A stretch of DNA of 64,000 bases from Pseudoflavonifractor gallinarum. Lineage in GTDB: Bacteria; Bacillota; Clostridia; Oscillospirales; Oscillospiraceae. The notes beneath the pieces were generated by a model that worked only from the letters and a program-made list of their open reading frames with translations, was not told the origin of the DNA and did not search any database. Of this stretch, positions 25,483-34,267 are shown piece by piece. The first letter of the stretch is position 1. Every line of letters begins with the position of its first letter. A program made the position numbers and the translations under genes. The DNA is taken from contig NZ_JADCKF010000010.1 of the NCBI RefSeq assembly GCF_014982855.1, positions 95,539 through 159,538 of the forward strand, given 5' to 3'.

Positions 25483-27392
25483 CCCTGAGCCTCCTCCAGG
25501 GCGGCTGAGAGTTCTTCCCACTGCTCATAGAGGGCGGCAAGCTCCCCCTCCATGCGCTCCTTCTCCGCGCACAGCTCCTGCAGGCGCACATAGTCGGTGG
25601 CGGCCTCCTCCATCTGGCCGTTGAGGGCCTCCAGGGCCTCCTCGGCCTTGGCCACCGCCCGCTCGGCGGCGCTCACCTGCTTCTCCAGCATCTTGGTGCC
25701 GCCGCTGCGCTTGGGGGGCTTGGGCTTGCTCTCCTCCTTGGGCCCCTTGGCCGGGGCGGCCTTGGCGGAGAGCTCCAGCTGCTTGCGCCGCTCCTGAAAG
25801 GCCCGGAATTCCTCAAAGGTCCCCCGGAAATCGGTGACCTGTCCGTCCTCGATCATCCAGATGCGGCTTGCAAACTGGTTGATGAAATAGCGGTCGTGGG
25901 AGACAAAGAGCAGCGTCCCCTCGTAGTCGGTGACCGCCTCCTCGATCCACTCCCGGGAGGCGATGTCCAGATGGTTGGTGGGCTCGTCCAGGATGAGCAG
26001 GTTGATGTTCTCGTCCATGAGCATGCACAGCCGCAGCCGGCTCTGCTCCCCGCCCGAGAGGGCGGAGACCGGCTTGAACACGTCCTCCCCCCGGAAGTTG
26101 AAGGAGGCCAGCCGGTTGCGGGCGGTCTGGGTGGTGCAGTTCTGGGCGTAGAGCATGGTGTCCACCAGGTTGCGCTCGGGGTGGTCAAAGTGGATGATCT
26201 GGGGGAGATACCCGATCTTCACCGTGGGGCCCCGGCGGATCTTGCCCCCGTCGGGGAGCTCCTCCCCCATGATGAGCTTGAGGAAGGTGGACTTGCCGGT
26301 GCCGTTGTCCCCCAGCAGGGCGATGCGCTCCCCGCCCTCGATGAGGAGGTCCACGTCGTGGAAGAGGGTGCGCCCCTCAAAGCCCTTCTCCAGGCCCTTG
26401 ATGAGGAGCACCTCGTCCCCCTGAAAGTCCCGCTCGCCGAAGCGCATGTCCAGCTTGCGCTCTTTCTTGGGCTTGTCGGTCTTGCGCAGGCGCTCGATCC
26501 GCTTTTCCATGGAGAAGGCCCGCTTGTGCAGCTTGTCGTTGCCCATGAAGGCCCACAGGTGGAGCTTGTCCGCCGCGGTCTGGAGCTGCTCGATCTTGGC
26601 CTGCTCCTTCTCGTACTGCTTGAGCTTCTCCTCGTAGCGGCGCTCCTTCTCCTCGGCGTAAAAGCTGTAATTGCCCGCGTAGAACTCGGCCTTGCCCTCC
26701 TGGATCTCGATGACCCGCTTGACCACCCGGTCCAGGAACCAGCGGTCATGGGAGATGGCCAGCACAGTCCCCTTGAAGCGGTCCAGATATTCCTCCAGCC
26801 ACTCGGTGGCCCGCAGGTCCAGGTGGTTGGTGGGCTCGTCCAGCAGGAGGATGTCGGTATCCTCCAGAATGAGCCGGCCCAGGTTCACCCGGGTCTTTTC
26901 CCCGCCGGAGAGGGAGGAGAAGAGCTGCCGGCGCATCTCCTGGGAGATGAGCAGGCCGTTGCAGACCTTGCCCAGCTCAGTCTCGGTGTCGTAGCCGCCC
27001 CCCGCCTCAAAGGCGGCGGTCAGCTTGTCATAGCGGCTCAGGATGGCGGGGTCGGAGTCGTGGGCCATGCGCTCGGTGAGCTCAGCCATCTCCCGCTCCA
27101 TGCGGTGGAGCCGCTCAAAGGCGGTGCGCAGCACGTCGTCCACCGTATACTCCGCCGGATAGACGGGGATCTGGGAGATGAGGCCCATGGTCTTGCCCGG
27201 GGCCACCACCACTTCTCCCTCGTCATAGTCCAGCTCCCCGGTGAGGATCTTCAGAAAGGTGGTCTTGCCCGCGCCGTTTTTGCCCAGCAGGCCCACCCGT
27301 TCTCCCTGGTCGATCTGGAAGGTCAGGCCGTCCAGAATGCGTGTGCCGACCTCGAACTCCTTGACGAGGCCGGATACGGATATATCGATCAT
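25479..27392 (-). CDS. ABC-F family ATPase (ribosome-associated)
   Basis: This 637-residue soluble protein has two ABC domains and no membrane segments. Walker A motifs are GKNGAGKTT (about residue 36) and GDNGTGKST (about 355); signatures are LSGGEKTR and LSGGEQSR. A basic interdomain linker (about 240-310) and a C-terminal Lys/Glu-rich coiled coil (about 540-637) complete an Uup-like architecture. ABC-F proteins act at the ribosomal E site in translation rescue, quality control or antibiotic resistance. The housekeeping neighbourhood (prfA) favours translation maintenance over drug resistance. Confidence 0.9.
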   Translation of the reverse strand: MIDISVSGLVKEFEVGTRILDGLTFQIDQGERVGLLGKNGAGKTTFLKILTGELDYDEGEVVVAPGKTMGLISQIPVYPAEYTVDDVLRTAFERLHRMEREMAELTERMAHDSDPAILSRYDKLTAAFEAGGGYDTETELGKVCNGLLISQEMRRQLFSSLSGGEKTRVNLGRLILEDTDILLLDEPTNHLDLRATEWLEEYLDRFKGTVLAISHDRWFLDRVVKRVIEIQEGKAEFYAGNYSFYAEEKERRYEEKLKQYEKEQAKIEQLQTAADKLHLWAFMGNDKLHKRAFSMEKRIERLRKTDKPKKERKLDMRFGERDFQGDEVLLIKGLEKGFEGRTLFHDVDLLIEGGERIALLGDNGTGKSTFLKLIMGEELPDGGKIRRGPTVKIGYLPQIIHFDHPERNLVDTMLYAQNCTTQTARNRLASFNFRGEDVFKPVSALSGGEQSRLRLCMLMDENINLLILDEPTNHLDIASREWIEEAVTDYEGTLLFVSHDRYFINQFASRIWMIEDGQVTDFRGTFEEFRAFQERRKQLELSAKAAPAKGPKEESKPKPPKRSGGTKMLEKQVSAAERAVAKAEEALEALNGQMEEAATDYVRLQELCAEKERMEGELAALYEQWEELSAALEEAQG

Positions 27393-27454
27393 TGTTGTAC
27401 TCCTATGTTGCGGAAAAGGCCGCGGGCCCCCTTGGGGAGTCCGCGGCTCCGAAT

Positions 27455-28849
27455 TTACTCAGCCTCTTTTGTCTTGCTCTTGAGGTACTCCACCAGGTCC
27501 TCGAAGGCCATACCGCGGGAGGCCTTGACCAGGACGGTGGTATGGGGCCGGAGCACCTGGTCCAGCACGCTGTGGGCGCTCTCCTTATCGGGGCAGTAGT
27601 AGACCTCCTCCAGGGGGCTCAGCTTGGCCGCGTCGTAGATGTGCTTGGCCAGCTCACCCACCGCCACCAGGCAGTCGATCCCCACCTTACCCAGGTACTC
27701 GCCCACGCCGGCGTGGAGCACCGGGGCCAGGGGGCCCAGCTCGAACATGTCGCCCAGCACGGCCACCTTGTGCTCGGCCTTGGTGTTGGAGAGGACCTCC
27801 ACCGCCGCGCGCATGGACTGGGGATTGGCGTTGTAGGTGTCGTTGAGGATGGTGATGTCGTCGGCCCGGTGGATGATGTTCATGCGCATCTTGGTGGGCG
27901 CGAAGTGAAGCACACCGTCCACGATCTCCTTCTCGGTGAGGCCGAAGTGCTCGCCCACCGCCATGGCCATCAGGGTGGGATAGATCATGTGCTCGCCCAG
28001 GGCGGGGATCTCCACCGTTCCCTCCATGCGGGGGGTCTTGACCCGGCAGGTCATGTGGCTCTTGCCGTCGCTGACGATGTCGCTGGCCCGGTAGTCCAGG
28101 CCCTCGCTCCCGCCGCACCAGACCGTCTCAAAGGGCAGCTTGGGCTCCAGGGAGCGCAGGAGGGGATCGTCGCCGTTGAGGACCACAAAGCAGTCCTTCT
28201 TGGCGTGGTGGAAGATCTCGCTCTTGGCCTCCAGGATCTTCTCCCGGGTGCCGAAGAACTCGATGTGGGAGTCGCCCACGTTGGTGATGAGGGCCACGTC
28301 GGGCTCCACGATGTCGGAGAGATAGTCGATCTCCCCGGCGTGGTTCATGCCCAGCTCCAGCACGGCGATCTCATGCTCCCGGTTCAGGCGCAGCAGGGTC
28401 ATGGGCACGCCGATGTCGTTGTTCAGGTTGCCCTCGGTCTTGAGGACCTTGAACTTCTCCCCCAGCACGGCGGCCACCATGTCCTTGGTGGTGGTCTTGC
28501 CCACCGAGCCGGTCAGGGCCACGAAGGGGATGTGGAACTTGCTCTTATAGTGCTTGGCAAGGTCCCGCAGAGCCCGGCCGGTGTTGGCCACCTTGATGTA
28601 GAACTTTCCGGGCAGATAGCTCTCCCGCTCCCGCTGGGTGAAGCAGCCTGCGGCTCCCCCCTCCAGCGCGGCGTTGATGTAGGCGTGACCGTCAAAGCGC
28701 TCGCCGGACAGGGGCACGAAGAGGGACCCCTCATGGATGGTCCGGCTGTCGGTCTCGACCCGGGTGATCTCCCGGTCCAGGTCGTGAAACTCGCCCAGCA
28801 TGTGCCCGCCCACGACCTCCATGATCTCGCGTATGGTGATGGCTTCCAT
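27455..28849 (-). CDS. murF: UDP-N-acetylmuramoyl-tripeptide:D-alanyl-D-alanine ligase
   Basis: This 464-residue Mur ligase adds D-Ala-D-Ala to the cell wall precursor in the cytoplasm. It has the ATP-binding GSVGKTTTKDMV at about residue 115, TEGNLNNDIGVP, LELGMNHAGEI and NDTYNANPQSM, all MurF-specific. It lies directly downstream of ddl, which makes its dipeptide substrate. ATG 28849 has AGGAG upstream. Confidence 0.95.
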   Translation of the reverse strand: MEAITIREIMEVVGGHMLGEFHDLDREITRVETDSRTIHEGSLFVPLSGERFDGHAYINAALEGGAAGCFTQRERESYLPGKFYIKVANTGRALRDLAKHYKSKFHIPFVALTGSVGKTTTKDMVAAVLGEKFKVLKTEGNLNNDIGVPMTLLRLNREHEIAVLELGMNHAGEIDYLSDIVEPDVALITNVGDSHIEFFGTREKILEAKSEIFHHAKKDCFVVLNGDDPLLRSLEPKLPFETVWCGGSEGLDYRASDIVSDGKSHMTCRVKTPRMEGTVEIPALGEHMIYPTLMAMAVGEHFGLTEKEIVDGVLHFAPTKMRMNIIHRADDITILNDTYNANPQSMRAAVEVLSNTKAEHKVAVLGDMFELGPLAPVLHAGVGEYLGKVGIDCLVAVGELAKHIYDAAKLSPLEEVYYCPDKESAHSVLDQVLRPHTTVLVKASRGMAFEDLVEYLKSKTKEAE

Positions 28850-28884
28850 CGAATCTCCTCCTGGGGACCTTGGGTCCCGCGTTT

Positions 28885-29940
28885 TTATTTCTGTTCTTTC
28901 CGGGCCTCCAGCGAGGCGTCCACGATCTTCTGGCACAGGGTGTCGTAGTCCACACCCACCGCCGCGGCCTCCTGGGGCAGGAGGCTGGTGTCCGTCATAC
29001 CGGGCAGGGTGTTGACCTCCAGGAACCAGGGCCGGTTGTCCTTGTCCAGCACAAAGTCGCTGCGGGAATAGGCCGTGAGACCCAGCAGCTCATGGATCCG
29101 CCGGGCGGCCGAGCGCATCTGGGCCTCCGCCTTCCCGTCCACCTGGGCGGGACAGACCTCCAGAGAGGCCCCGGCCACATACTTGTTCTTATAGTCGTAA
29201 AAGCCCGTCTTGGGGATGACCTCGATGGGGGGCAGGCTCTCGCCGTCCAGGACGCCGCAGAAGAAATCCCGGCCCTCCACGAACTGCTCCACCAGCACCT
29301 GGCGGCCCAGGCGGCGGCACTCCCGCAGGGCCTTGTGGAGCTCCTCCCCGGTGCGGCAGATGAACACGCCCACCGACGAGCCGCCGTTGTGGATCTTCAC
29401 CACGCAGGGCAGGGGCTCGCTGCGCTCCACCTCTTCGATCTCCCGGTCGGTGAGCTTGACGGTGCGCCACTGGGGGGTGAGGATGCCCTCGGCCGCCGCC
29501 AGCTGCTTGGTGTAGTTCTTATCCATGGCGATGGCGCTGCCCAGATAGCCCGAGCCGGTATAGGCGATGCCCAGCATGTCGAACGCAGCCTGGATGCGCC
29601 CGTCCTCGCCGCTCTCGCCGTGGAGGGCGTTGAACACCACGTCGGCCATCTGGCAGGCCGCCAGCACGCCCTGGCCGAAAATGCTCCCGCTCTGGAGCTT
29701 GCGCGCGGCCTTCACCGCCTCCAGATCGGGCTCCTCCTCCTTGATGCTCAGATCGGGCAGCGGGGGCGGAAGCCGGAACAGATCCGCGAGCGGATGCCCA
29801 TAGTCCTCCAGTCCCAGATACAGGTCCACCATGGCTACCTGGTGCCCTTTCCGCTGCAGAGCCTGCGCCACCATGGCGCCCGACGCGAAGGACACGTTGC
29901 GTTCCGGACTCAGTCCGCCCGCCAACACTACTATATTCAT
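28885..29940 (-). CDS. ddl: D-alanine-D-alanine ligase
   Basis: This 351-residue ATP-grasp ligase joins two D-alanines. HGESGEDG, VVKIHNGGSSVGVF (P-loop), FYDYKNKY and EVNTLPGMT are visible. The tyrosine in FYDYKNKY is characteristic of true D-Ala-D-Ala ligases rather than VanA-type lactate ligases. First gene of the long minus-strand operon with its own promoter; ATG 29940 follows AGAGGTG. Confidence 0.95.
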   Translation of the reverse strand: MNIVVLAGGLSPERNVSFASGAMVAQALQRKGHQVAMVDLYLGLEDYGHPLADLFRLPPPLPDLSIKEEEPDLEAVKAARKLQSGSIFGQGVLAACQMADVVFNALHGESGEDGRIQAAFDMLGIAYTGSGYLGSAIAMDKNYTKQLAAAEGILTPQWRTVKLTDREIEEVERSEPLPCVVKIHNGGSSVGVFICRTGEELHKALRECRRLGRQVLVEQFVEGRDFFCGVLDGESLPPIEVIPKTGFYDYKNKYVAGASLEVCPAQVDGKAEAQMRSAARRIHELLGLTAYSRSDFVLDKDNRPWFLEVNTLPGMTDTSLLPQEAAAVGVDYDTLCQKIVDASLEARKEQK

Positions 29941-30003
29941 AGATACACCTCTAGACATTGTTCCAGACTTACGCGTTTGTTTCAGTATATGCATACATGG
30001 GAT

Positions 30004-30032
30004 ATTATAACATACCCGCACCGGATACTCAA
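30004..30032 (-). promoter_or_regulatory. Promoter of the ddl-murF operon
   Basis: On the minus strand TTGAGT (30032-30027), a 17-base spacer and TATAAT (30009-30004) lie about 64 bases upstream of ddl. The downstream genes to the M18 aminopeptidase follow on the same strand with no obvious terminator until 19282. Confidence 0.8.
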
Positions 30033-30099
30033 TGCAAAATCGCGCCTCTCTCCCGGTTGTTCGGGCGATTTCCCCCGGTTTCCCCGGCTCCGGGCAGAA

Positions 30100-30143
30100 A
30101 AAAAGACCCTGTCCGGTGGAGCCATGCCCTTCAGGGTCCCTCT
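30100..30143 (-). terminator. Terminator of the small 30154-30363 gene
   Basis: On the minus strand GACCCTG pairs with CAGGGTC around a partly paired loop and is followed by TTTTTTT. Its position right after the small gene supports that gene being expressed. Confidence 0.7.
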
Positions 30144-30153
30144 TCTCTTGGCG

Positions 30154-30363
30154 TCAGCGCCCCTCCAGGGCGGCGGTCAGACGAGCGGCGATGGCGCCGC
30201 ACTTGTCCAGAAAGGCCTTGCGGTCCGGGTCCTCCGGATCGCCCATGCCCGCCACGGTCTCCATCTGGTTGCGCACCCGGGCCAGGAGCCAGGCGTAGTC
30301 CTCTTCTCCCAGCGCATTGCCCCGCAGCCGCTCCAGATAGCGCTGGTCTTCCTCCAATAACAC
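30154..30363 (-). CDS. Small protein of unknown function
   Basis: This 69-residue, largely helical, charged protein (EEDQRYLERL..EEDYAWLLARVRNQMETVAG) has no signal peptide and no recognised motif. It starts at GTG 30363 with GGGGG six bases upstream and ends just before a T-run terminator on the same strand, which argues for a real gene. Function unknown. Confidence 0.55.
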   Translation of the reverse strand: MLLEEDQRYLERLRGNALGEEDYAWLLARVRNQMETVAGMGDPEDPDRKAFLDKCGAIAARLTAALEGR

Positions 30364-30529
30364 CGAAATCCCCCATTTCTCCCCGTTCTGGTACGCATCA
30401 TCATAGCAGATTTTACCGGCACTGACAAGGAAATTTACACGCCGTTCACACTCGGCCCCCTCTTCTTCAGAGTAATTTCAGTTTCCCACTTTATACTAGG
30501 AAAGAATTAAAGAACAGGAGGCTGAATGT

Positions 30530-32338
30530 ATGCAGCTCACAACCCTCCCTGCGGACGCCCCGTCCGCTTCTGAAACCCCCAGGAAGCGCCGAACGCTCCC
30601 AAAGCGCCTGCTCCTTCTGCCGGCGCTGGCGGTGCTGGCCGCCGGGGGATTCGCCCTCTACCAGCTCTTCTCCCCCTCGGAGTCCTCCACGCCGCTCACC
30701 GAGACCCTCACCACCGGGAGCCTTGCCACCACCATCACGGGCACCGGTGTGACCCTCCCGGCCGACAGCCAGACCGCCACCGTGGCCTCCACCGCGGAGA
30801 TCACCAAGGTCTATGTGGCCGCGGGCGACATCGTCCAGGCGGGCGATCTCCTCTACGAACAGGACGACTCGGAGCTGGATGAGCAGATCGGCACCTACCA
30901 GGATCAGATCGCCGATCTCCAGGATGAGCTCACCACGGCCCAGACCCAGCTCTCCGACCTCCAGGAGACCCTCTCCCATCTGACCGTCACCGCCCCCTTC
31001 TCCGGCACCGTCACCGAGGTGGAGGTGGAGGCCGGCGACTCCGTGCAGGCCGGTACCAAGCTGGCCCAGCTGGTGGACGACAGCCAGATGACCCTCACCG
31101 AGTATTACAGCTACGCCTATGAGTCCGAGATCCGGGTGGGCTCCAAGGCCCAGGTCTCCATCGCCAGCCTCATGCTCAACCTGGACGGCACCGTCACCGA
31201 TGTGCAGAAGGTCTCCCGCTACACCACCGAGGGCACCAAGTGCTTTGCCGTCACCATCACCGTGGATAACCCCGGCGCCCTCACCCAGGGCATGTCCTGC
31301 GCGTCCTCCATCTCCTCTTCCTCCGGGCAGCCCATCTACGCCGCCATCTCGGGCACCCTGGAGTACAAGGACAGCGAGACCCTCACCGCTGAGGCCTCCG
31401 GCGAACTGACCCAGGTGACCCCGGTGGCCTACGGCACCGTCACCAAGGGCCAGACCCTCTTTGTGCTGGATGGGAGCGACTACACCTCCCAGCTCTCCAG
31501 CGTACAGAACAAGATCACCCAGACCCAGGAGCGCATCGCCGACTACCAGGAGCAGATCACCGAGACCGAGGCCAAGCGGGCCGACTACGCCGTCACCGCC
31601 GAGATCTCCGGCAAGGTCATCCAGGTCAACGTGAGCGAAGGGGAGACCCCCCGGCAGGCGGGCGAGACCGCCGTACTCCTCTATAATCTGGACAACATGG
31701 AGATCTCGGTCAACATCGACGAGCTGGACATCGAGCACGTCACGGTGGGCACCCAGGCCCTCATCTCCCGCTCGGGCGCCAGCAGCGACGGCGACCAGAC
31801 CTTTACCGGCACCGTCACCGCCGTGAGCTATGAGGCCACCAACTCCAACGGCGTGGCCTATTTCCCGGTGACCATTCAGATCCCCAGCGGCGGGGAGCTC
31901 TCGGCCGGTGTGAACGTCTCCTACTCCATCCAGGTGGGAGACACCTCGGAGGGCCTTCTGGCCCCCATCTCCGCTCTGAAGCGCTCCACCGACGGGGAGA
32001 CCTGCCTGTACATCCAGTCCGACACCCCGCCCGAGCAGACTGTGGAGGCCGAGGGCGTGCCCGACGGCTTCTATGCCGTGCCCGTGGAGGTGGGCGACTC
32101 CAACAGCCAGTATGTGCGCATCCTCTCGGGCTCGGAGGAGGGCGACGTGGTCTTTACCCGCTACCAGCAGAGCGCCCCGGCCAACGGCGACACCACCAGC
32201 CAGGGTGAGGAGTCCCAGGAGCAGGCCTTCCCCGGCGGCGAGATGCAGATGATGCCCGCCGCACCGGGCGGCGACTTCTCCGGCGGTTTCTCCGGCGGAG
32301 GCGGCGGCATGCCCGGCGGCGGACGGATGGGAGGCTGA
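30530..32338 (+). CDS. MacA/HlyD-type adaptor subunit with duplicated adaptor module
   Basis: This 602-residue adaptor of an ABC export system has one transmembrane anchor (about residues 26-48). Two successive adaptor modules follow, each with a lipoyl-like lobe and a helical hairpin: the first hairpin is near 105-160 (EQDDSELDEQIGTYQDQ) and the second near 315-365 (SQLSSVQNKITQTQERI). Beta-barrel domains follow. The C-terminus is a Gly/Met-rich tail. Classical MacA has a single module in about 370-390 residues. AGGAGG is eight bases before the ATG. Its stop overlaps the ATPase start. Confidence 0.85.
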   Translation: MQLTTLPADAPSASETPRKRRTLPKRLLLLPALAVLAAGGFALYQLFSPSESSTPLTETLTTGSLATTITGTGVTLPADSQTATVASTAEITKVYVAAGDIVQAGDLLYEQDDSELDEQIGTYQDQIADLQDELTTAQTQLSDLQETLSHLTVTAPFSGTVTEVEVEAGDSVQAGTKLAQLVDDSQMTLTEYYSYAYESEIRVGSKAQVSIASLMLNLDGTVTDVQKVSRYTTEGTKCFAVTITVDNPGALTQGMSCASSISSSSGQPIYAAISGTLEYKDSETLTAEASGELTQVTPVAYGTVTKGQTLFVLDGSDYTSQLSSVQNKITQTQERIADYQEQITETEAKRADYAVTAEISGKVIQVNVSEGETPRQAGETAVLLYNLDNMEISVNIDELDIEHVTVGTQALISRSGASSDGDQTFTGTVTAVSYEATNSNGVAYFPVTIQIPSGGELSAGVNVSYSIQVGDTSEGLLAPISALKRSTDGETCLYIQSDTPPEQTVEAEGVPDGFYAVPVEVGDSNSQYVRILSGSEEGDVVFTRYQQSAPANGDTTSQGEESQEQAFPGGEMQMMPAAPGGDFSGGFSGGGGGMPGGGRMGG

Positions 32339-33069
32339 TGCGCATGTCCCTGATCCAATTGCAGCGCGTATCCAAGATCTACGCCCAGGGCCAGGAAAAT
32401 CAGGTCAACGCCCTGGATGACGTCTCCCTGGAGATCGACACGGGGGAATTCGTGGCCATCATCGGCACCTCCGGGTCGGGCAAGTCCACCATGATGAACA
32501 TTCTCGGCTGCCTGGATGTGCCCACCAGCGGAGAATACTACCTGGACGGCGTCTCCATCCGCCAGAAGTCGCGGCGGGAACTGGAGCTCATCCGCTCCCG
32601 TCAGATCAGCTTCATCTTTCAGGGGTACAACCTGATCCCCTCTCTGAACGTCTGGCAGAATGTGGCCCTGCCCATGCTCTACCAGAAGGTCCCCCTGGCC
32701 GAGCGGAAGGCGCGGGCCATGGAGGCCCTGGAGCAGGTGGAGATCTCCGCCAAGGCCGAGAACCGCCCCACCCAGCTCTCGGGCGGCCAGCAGCAGCGTG
32801 TGGCCATCGCGCGGGCCATCGCCACCCGCTCCCCCGTCCTCATGGCCGATGAGCCCACCGGCGCGCTGGACTCCGCCACCGGCGCCCAGGTCCTCTCCCT
32901 GATGAAGGAGCTCAACACCCGGGGCACCACGGTGATCCTCATCACCCACGACAACTCCATCGCCGCCCAGGCCCGCCGCACCGTCCAGGTCAAGGACGGA
33001 CACATCATCCACGACAGCCTCTGGGACGGGGTCCTCCTGGCCCAGCCCGCGGGAGGAGCGAGAGCATGA
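32338..33069 (+). CDS. ABC transporter ATP-binding protein (MacB/LolD type)
   Basis: This 243-residue ATPase has Walker [10 protein letters not shown] (about residue 42), Q-loop [10 protein letters not shown], signature LSGGQQQR and Walker [13 protein letters not shown]. The GALD and FQGYNLIP wording is that of the MacB/LolD group that couples to FtsX-type permeases. It overlaps both neighbours by a few bases, so the three genes form one unit. Confidence 0.92.
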   Translation: MRMSLIQLQRVSKIYAQGQENQVNALDDVSLEIDTGEFVAIIGTSGSGKSTMMNILGCLDVPTSGEYYLDGVSIRQKSRRELELIRSRQISFIFQGYNLIPSLNVWQNVALPMLYQKVPLAERKARAMEALEQVEISAKAENRPTQLSGGQQQRVAIARAIATRSPVLMADEPTGALDSATGAQVLSLMKELNTRGTTVILITHDNSIAAQARRTVQVKDGHIIHDSLWDGVLLAQPAGGARA

Positions 33070-34247
33070 ACGCGCTTTTGATGGCTCTGGACTCGATCCG
33101 GGAAAAGAAGGGCCGCTCCTTCCTCACCATGCTGGGCATCATCATCGGCGTCACCGCCGTGCTGGTCCTGGTGGCCCTGGTCTCCGGCTACAACGCCGAC
33201 ATCACCGCCTACTATGAAAAGCTGGGCGTCAACAAGGTCAATCTCAGCCTGACCTGGTATGACCGCACCCGGGCCAGCGATGTGTACAGCCTGGTCTACA
33301 CTTACGCCAACGACACGCTGGGAGACATGGTGGAGGGGGTCTCCCCCTCCTCCTCCGCGCAGCTGCCGGTAAAATACCGCTCCACCACGCTGGAGGAGAG
33401 CACCATCTACCTGGGCAGCGACCAGTTCTCCATCTGCAACAACTACACGCTGGAGGACGGGCGGGACCTGAATGAGTGGGATCTGGAGCAGCGCAGCAAG
33501 GTGTGCGTCCTGGGCTCCTATGTGGCGTCCGCCCTCTTCCCCTACACTGACCCCATCGGGGAGACCGTCTATCTCTCCGGCATCCCCTTCACCGTGGTGG
33601 GCACCTACTACCAGAAGGACGGCGGCACGGAGGACTCCATGGACGACATGCTCGCCGTGCCCTATACCCTCAACCGGGAGCTCCTCCAGAGCGCCGACGT
33701 CACCTCCATCACGGTCAAGGTGGACACCTCCCAGCATGTGGAGACCGTGCTGGCCCGGCTGGAGGTCTATCTGGCCCAGCAGATCTCCTCCAGCGTGGGG
33801 GAGTACACCCTGGAAAACGGAAACTCCGCCATGTCGGAGAGCTCGGAGGAGACCACCTCCATGAGTGTGGTGCTGGGCGGCATCGCCTCCATCGCCCTTC
33901 TGGTGGGCGGCATCGGCATCATGAACATCATGCTGGTCACCGTCACCGAGCGCACCCGGGAGATCGGCATCAAAAAGTCCATCGGCGCCCCCCGGGGCGA
34001 GATCATCACCCAGTTCCTGGTGGAGGCCGGCATCCTCAGCGGCCTGGGCGGGCTCATCGGCATCGCCCTGGGCTTCGGGCTGTCCCTGATCCTGGGGAAG
34101 GCCATGTATGACCTCATCCTCCTCCCCAGCCTGCCGGTCACCCTGGGGGCCTTCTCCTTCTCGGTGGCCATCGGCATCCTCTTCGGCATCTATCCGGCCG
34201 TCAAGGCCTCCAACCTCCAGCCCGTGGACGCGCTGCGGGCCGACTAA
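33066..34247 (+). CDS. ABC transporter permease (MacB/FtsX type)
   Basis: This 393-residue permease has one N-terminal transmembrane helix (about 18-42). A large extracytoplasmic MacB_PCD domain follows (about 45-260), then three C-terminal helices (about 275-298, 325-350 and 360-382). [22 protein letters not shown] at the start and [15 protein letters not shown] after the second helix are FtsX/MacB signatures. In Gram-positives such tripartite systems export peptides or sense antimicrobials; the substrate is unknown. Confidence 0.92.
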   Translation: MNALLMALDSIREKKGRSFLTMLGIIIGVTAVLVLVALVSGYNADITAYYEKLGVNKVNLSLTWYDRTRASDVYSLVYTYANDTLGDMVEGVSPSSSAQLPVKYRSTTLEESTIYLGSDQFSICNNYTLEDGRDLNEWDLEQRSKVCVLGSYVASALFPYTDPIGETVYLSGIPFTVVGTYYQKDGGTEDSMDDMLAVPYTLNRELLQSADVTSITVKVDTSQHVETVLARLEVYLAQQISSSVGEYTLENGNSAMSESSEETTSMSVVLGGIASIALLVGGIGIMNIMLVTVTERTREIGIKKSIGAPRGEIITQFLVEAGILSGLGGLIGIALGFGLSLILGKAMYDLILLPSLPVTLGAFSFSVAIGILFGIYPAVKASNLQPVDALRAD

Positions 34248-34267
34248 CAAACTAAGAGGTGTATCCA

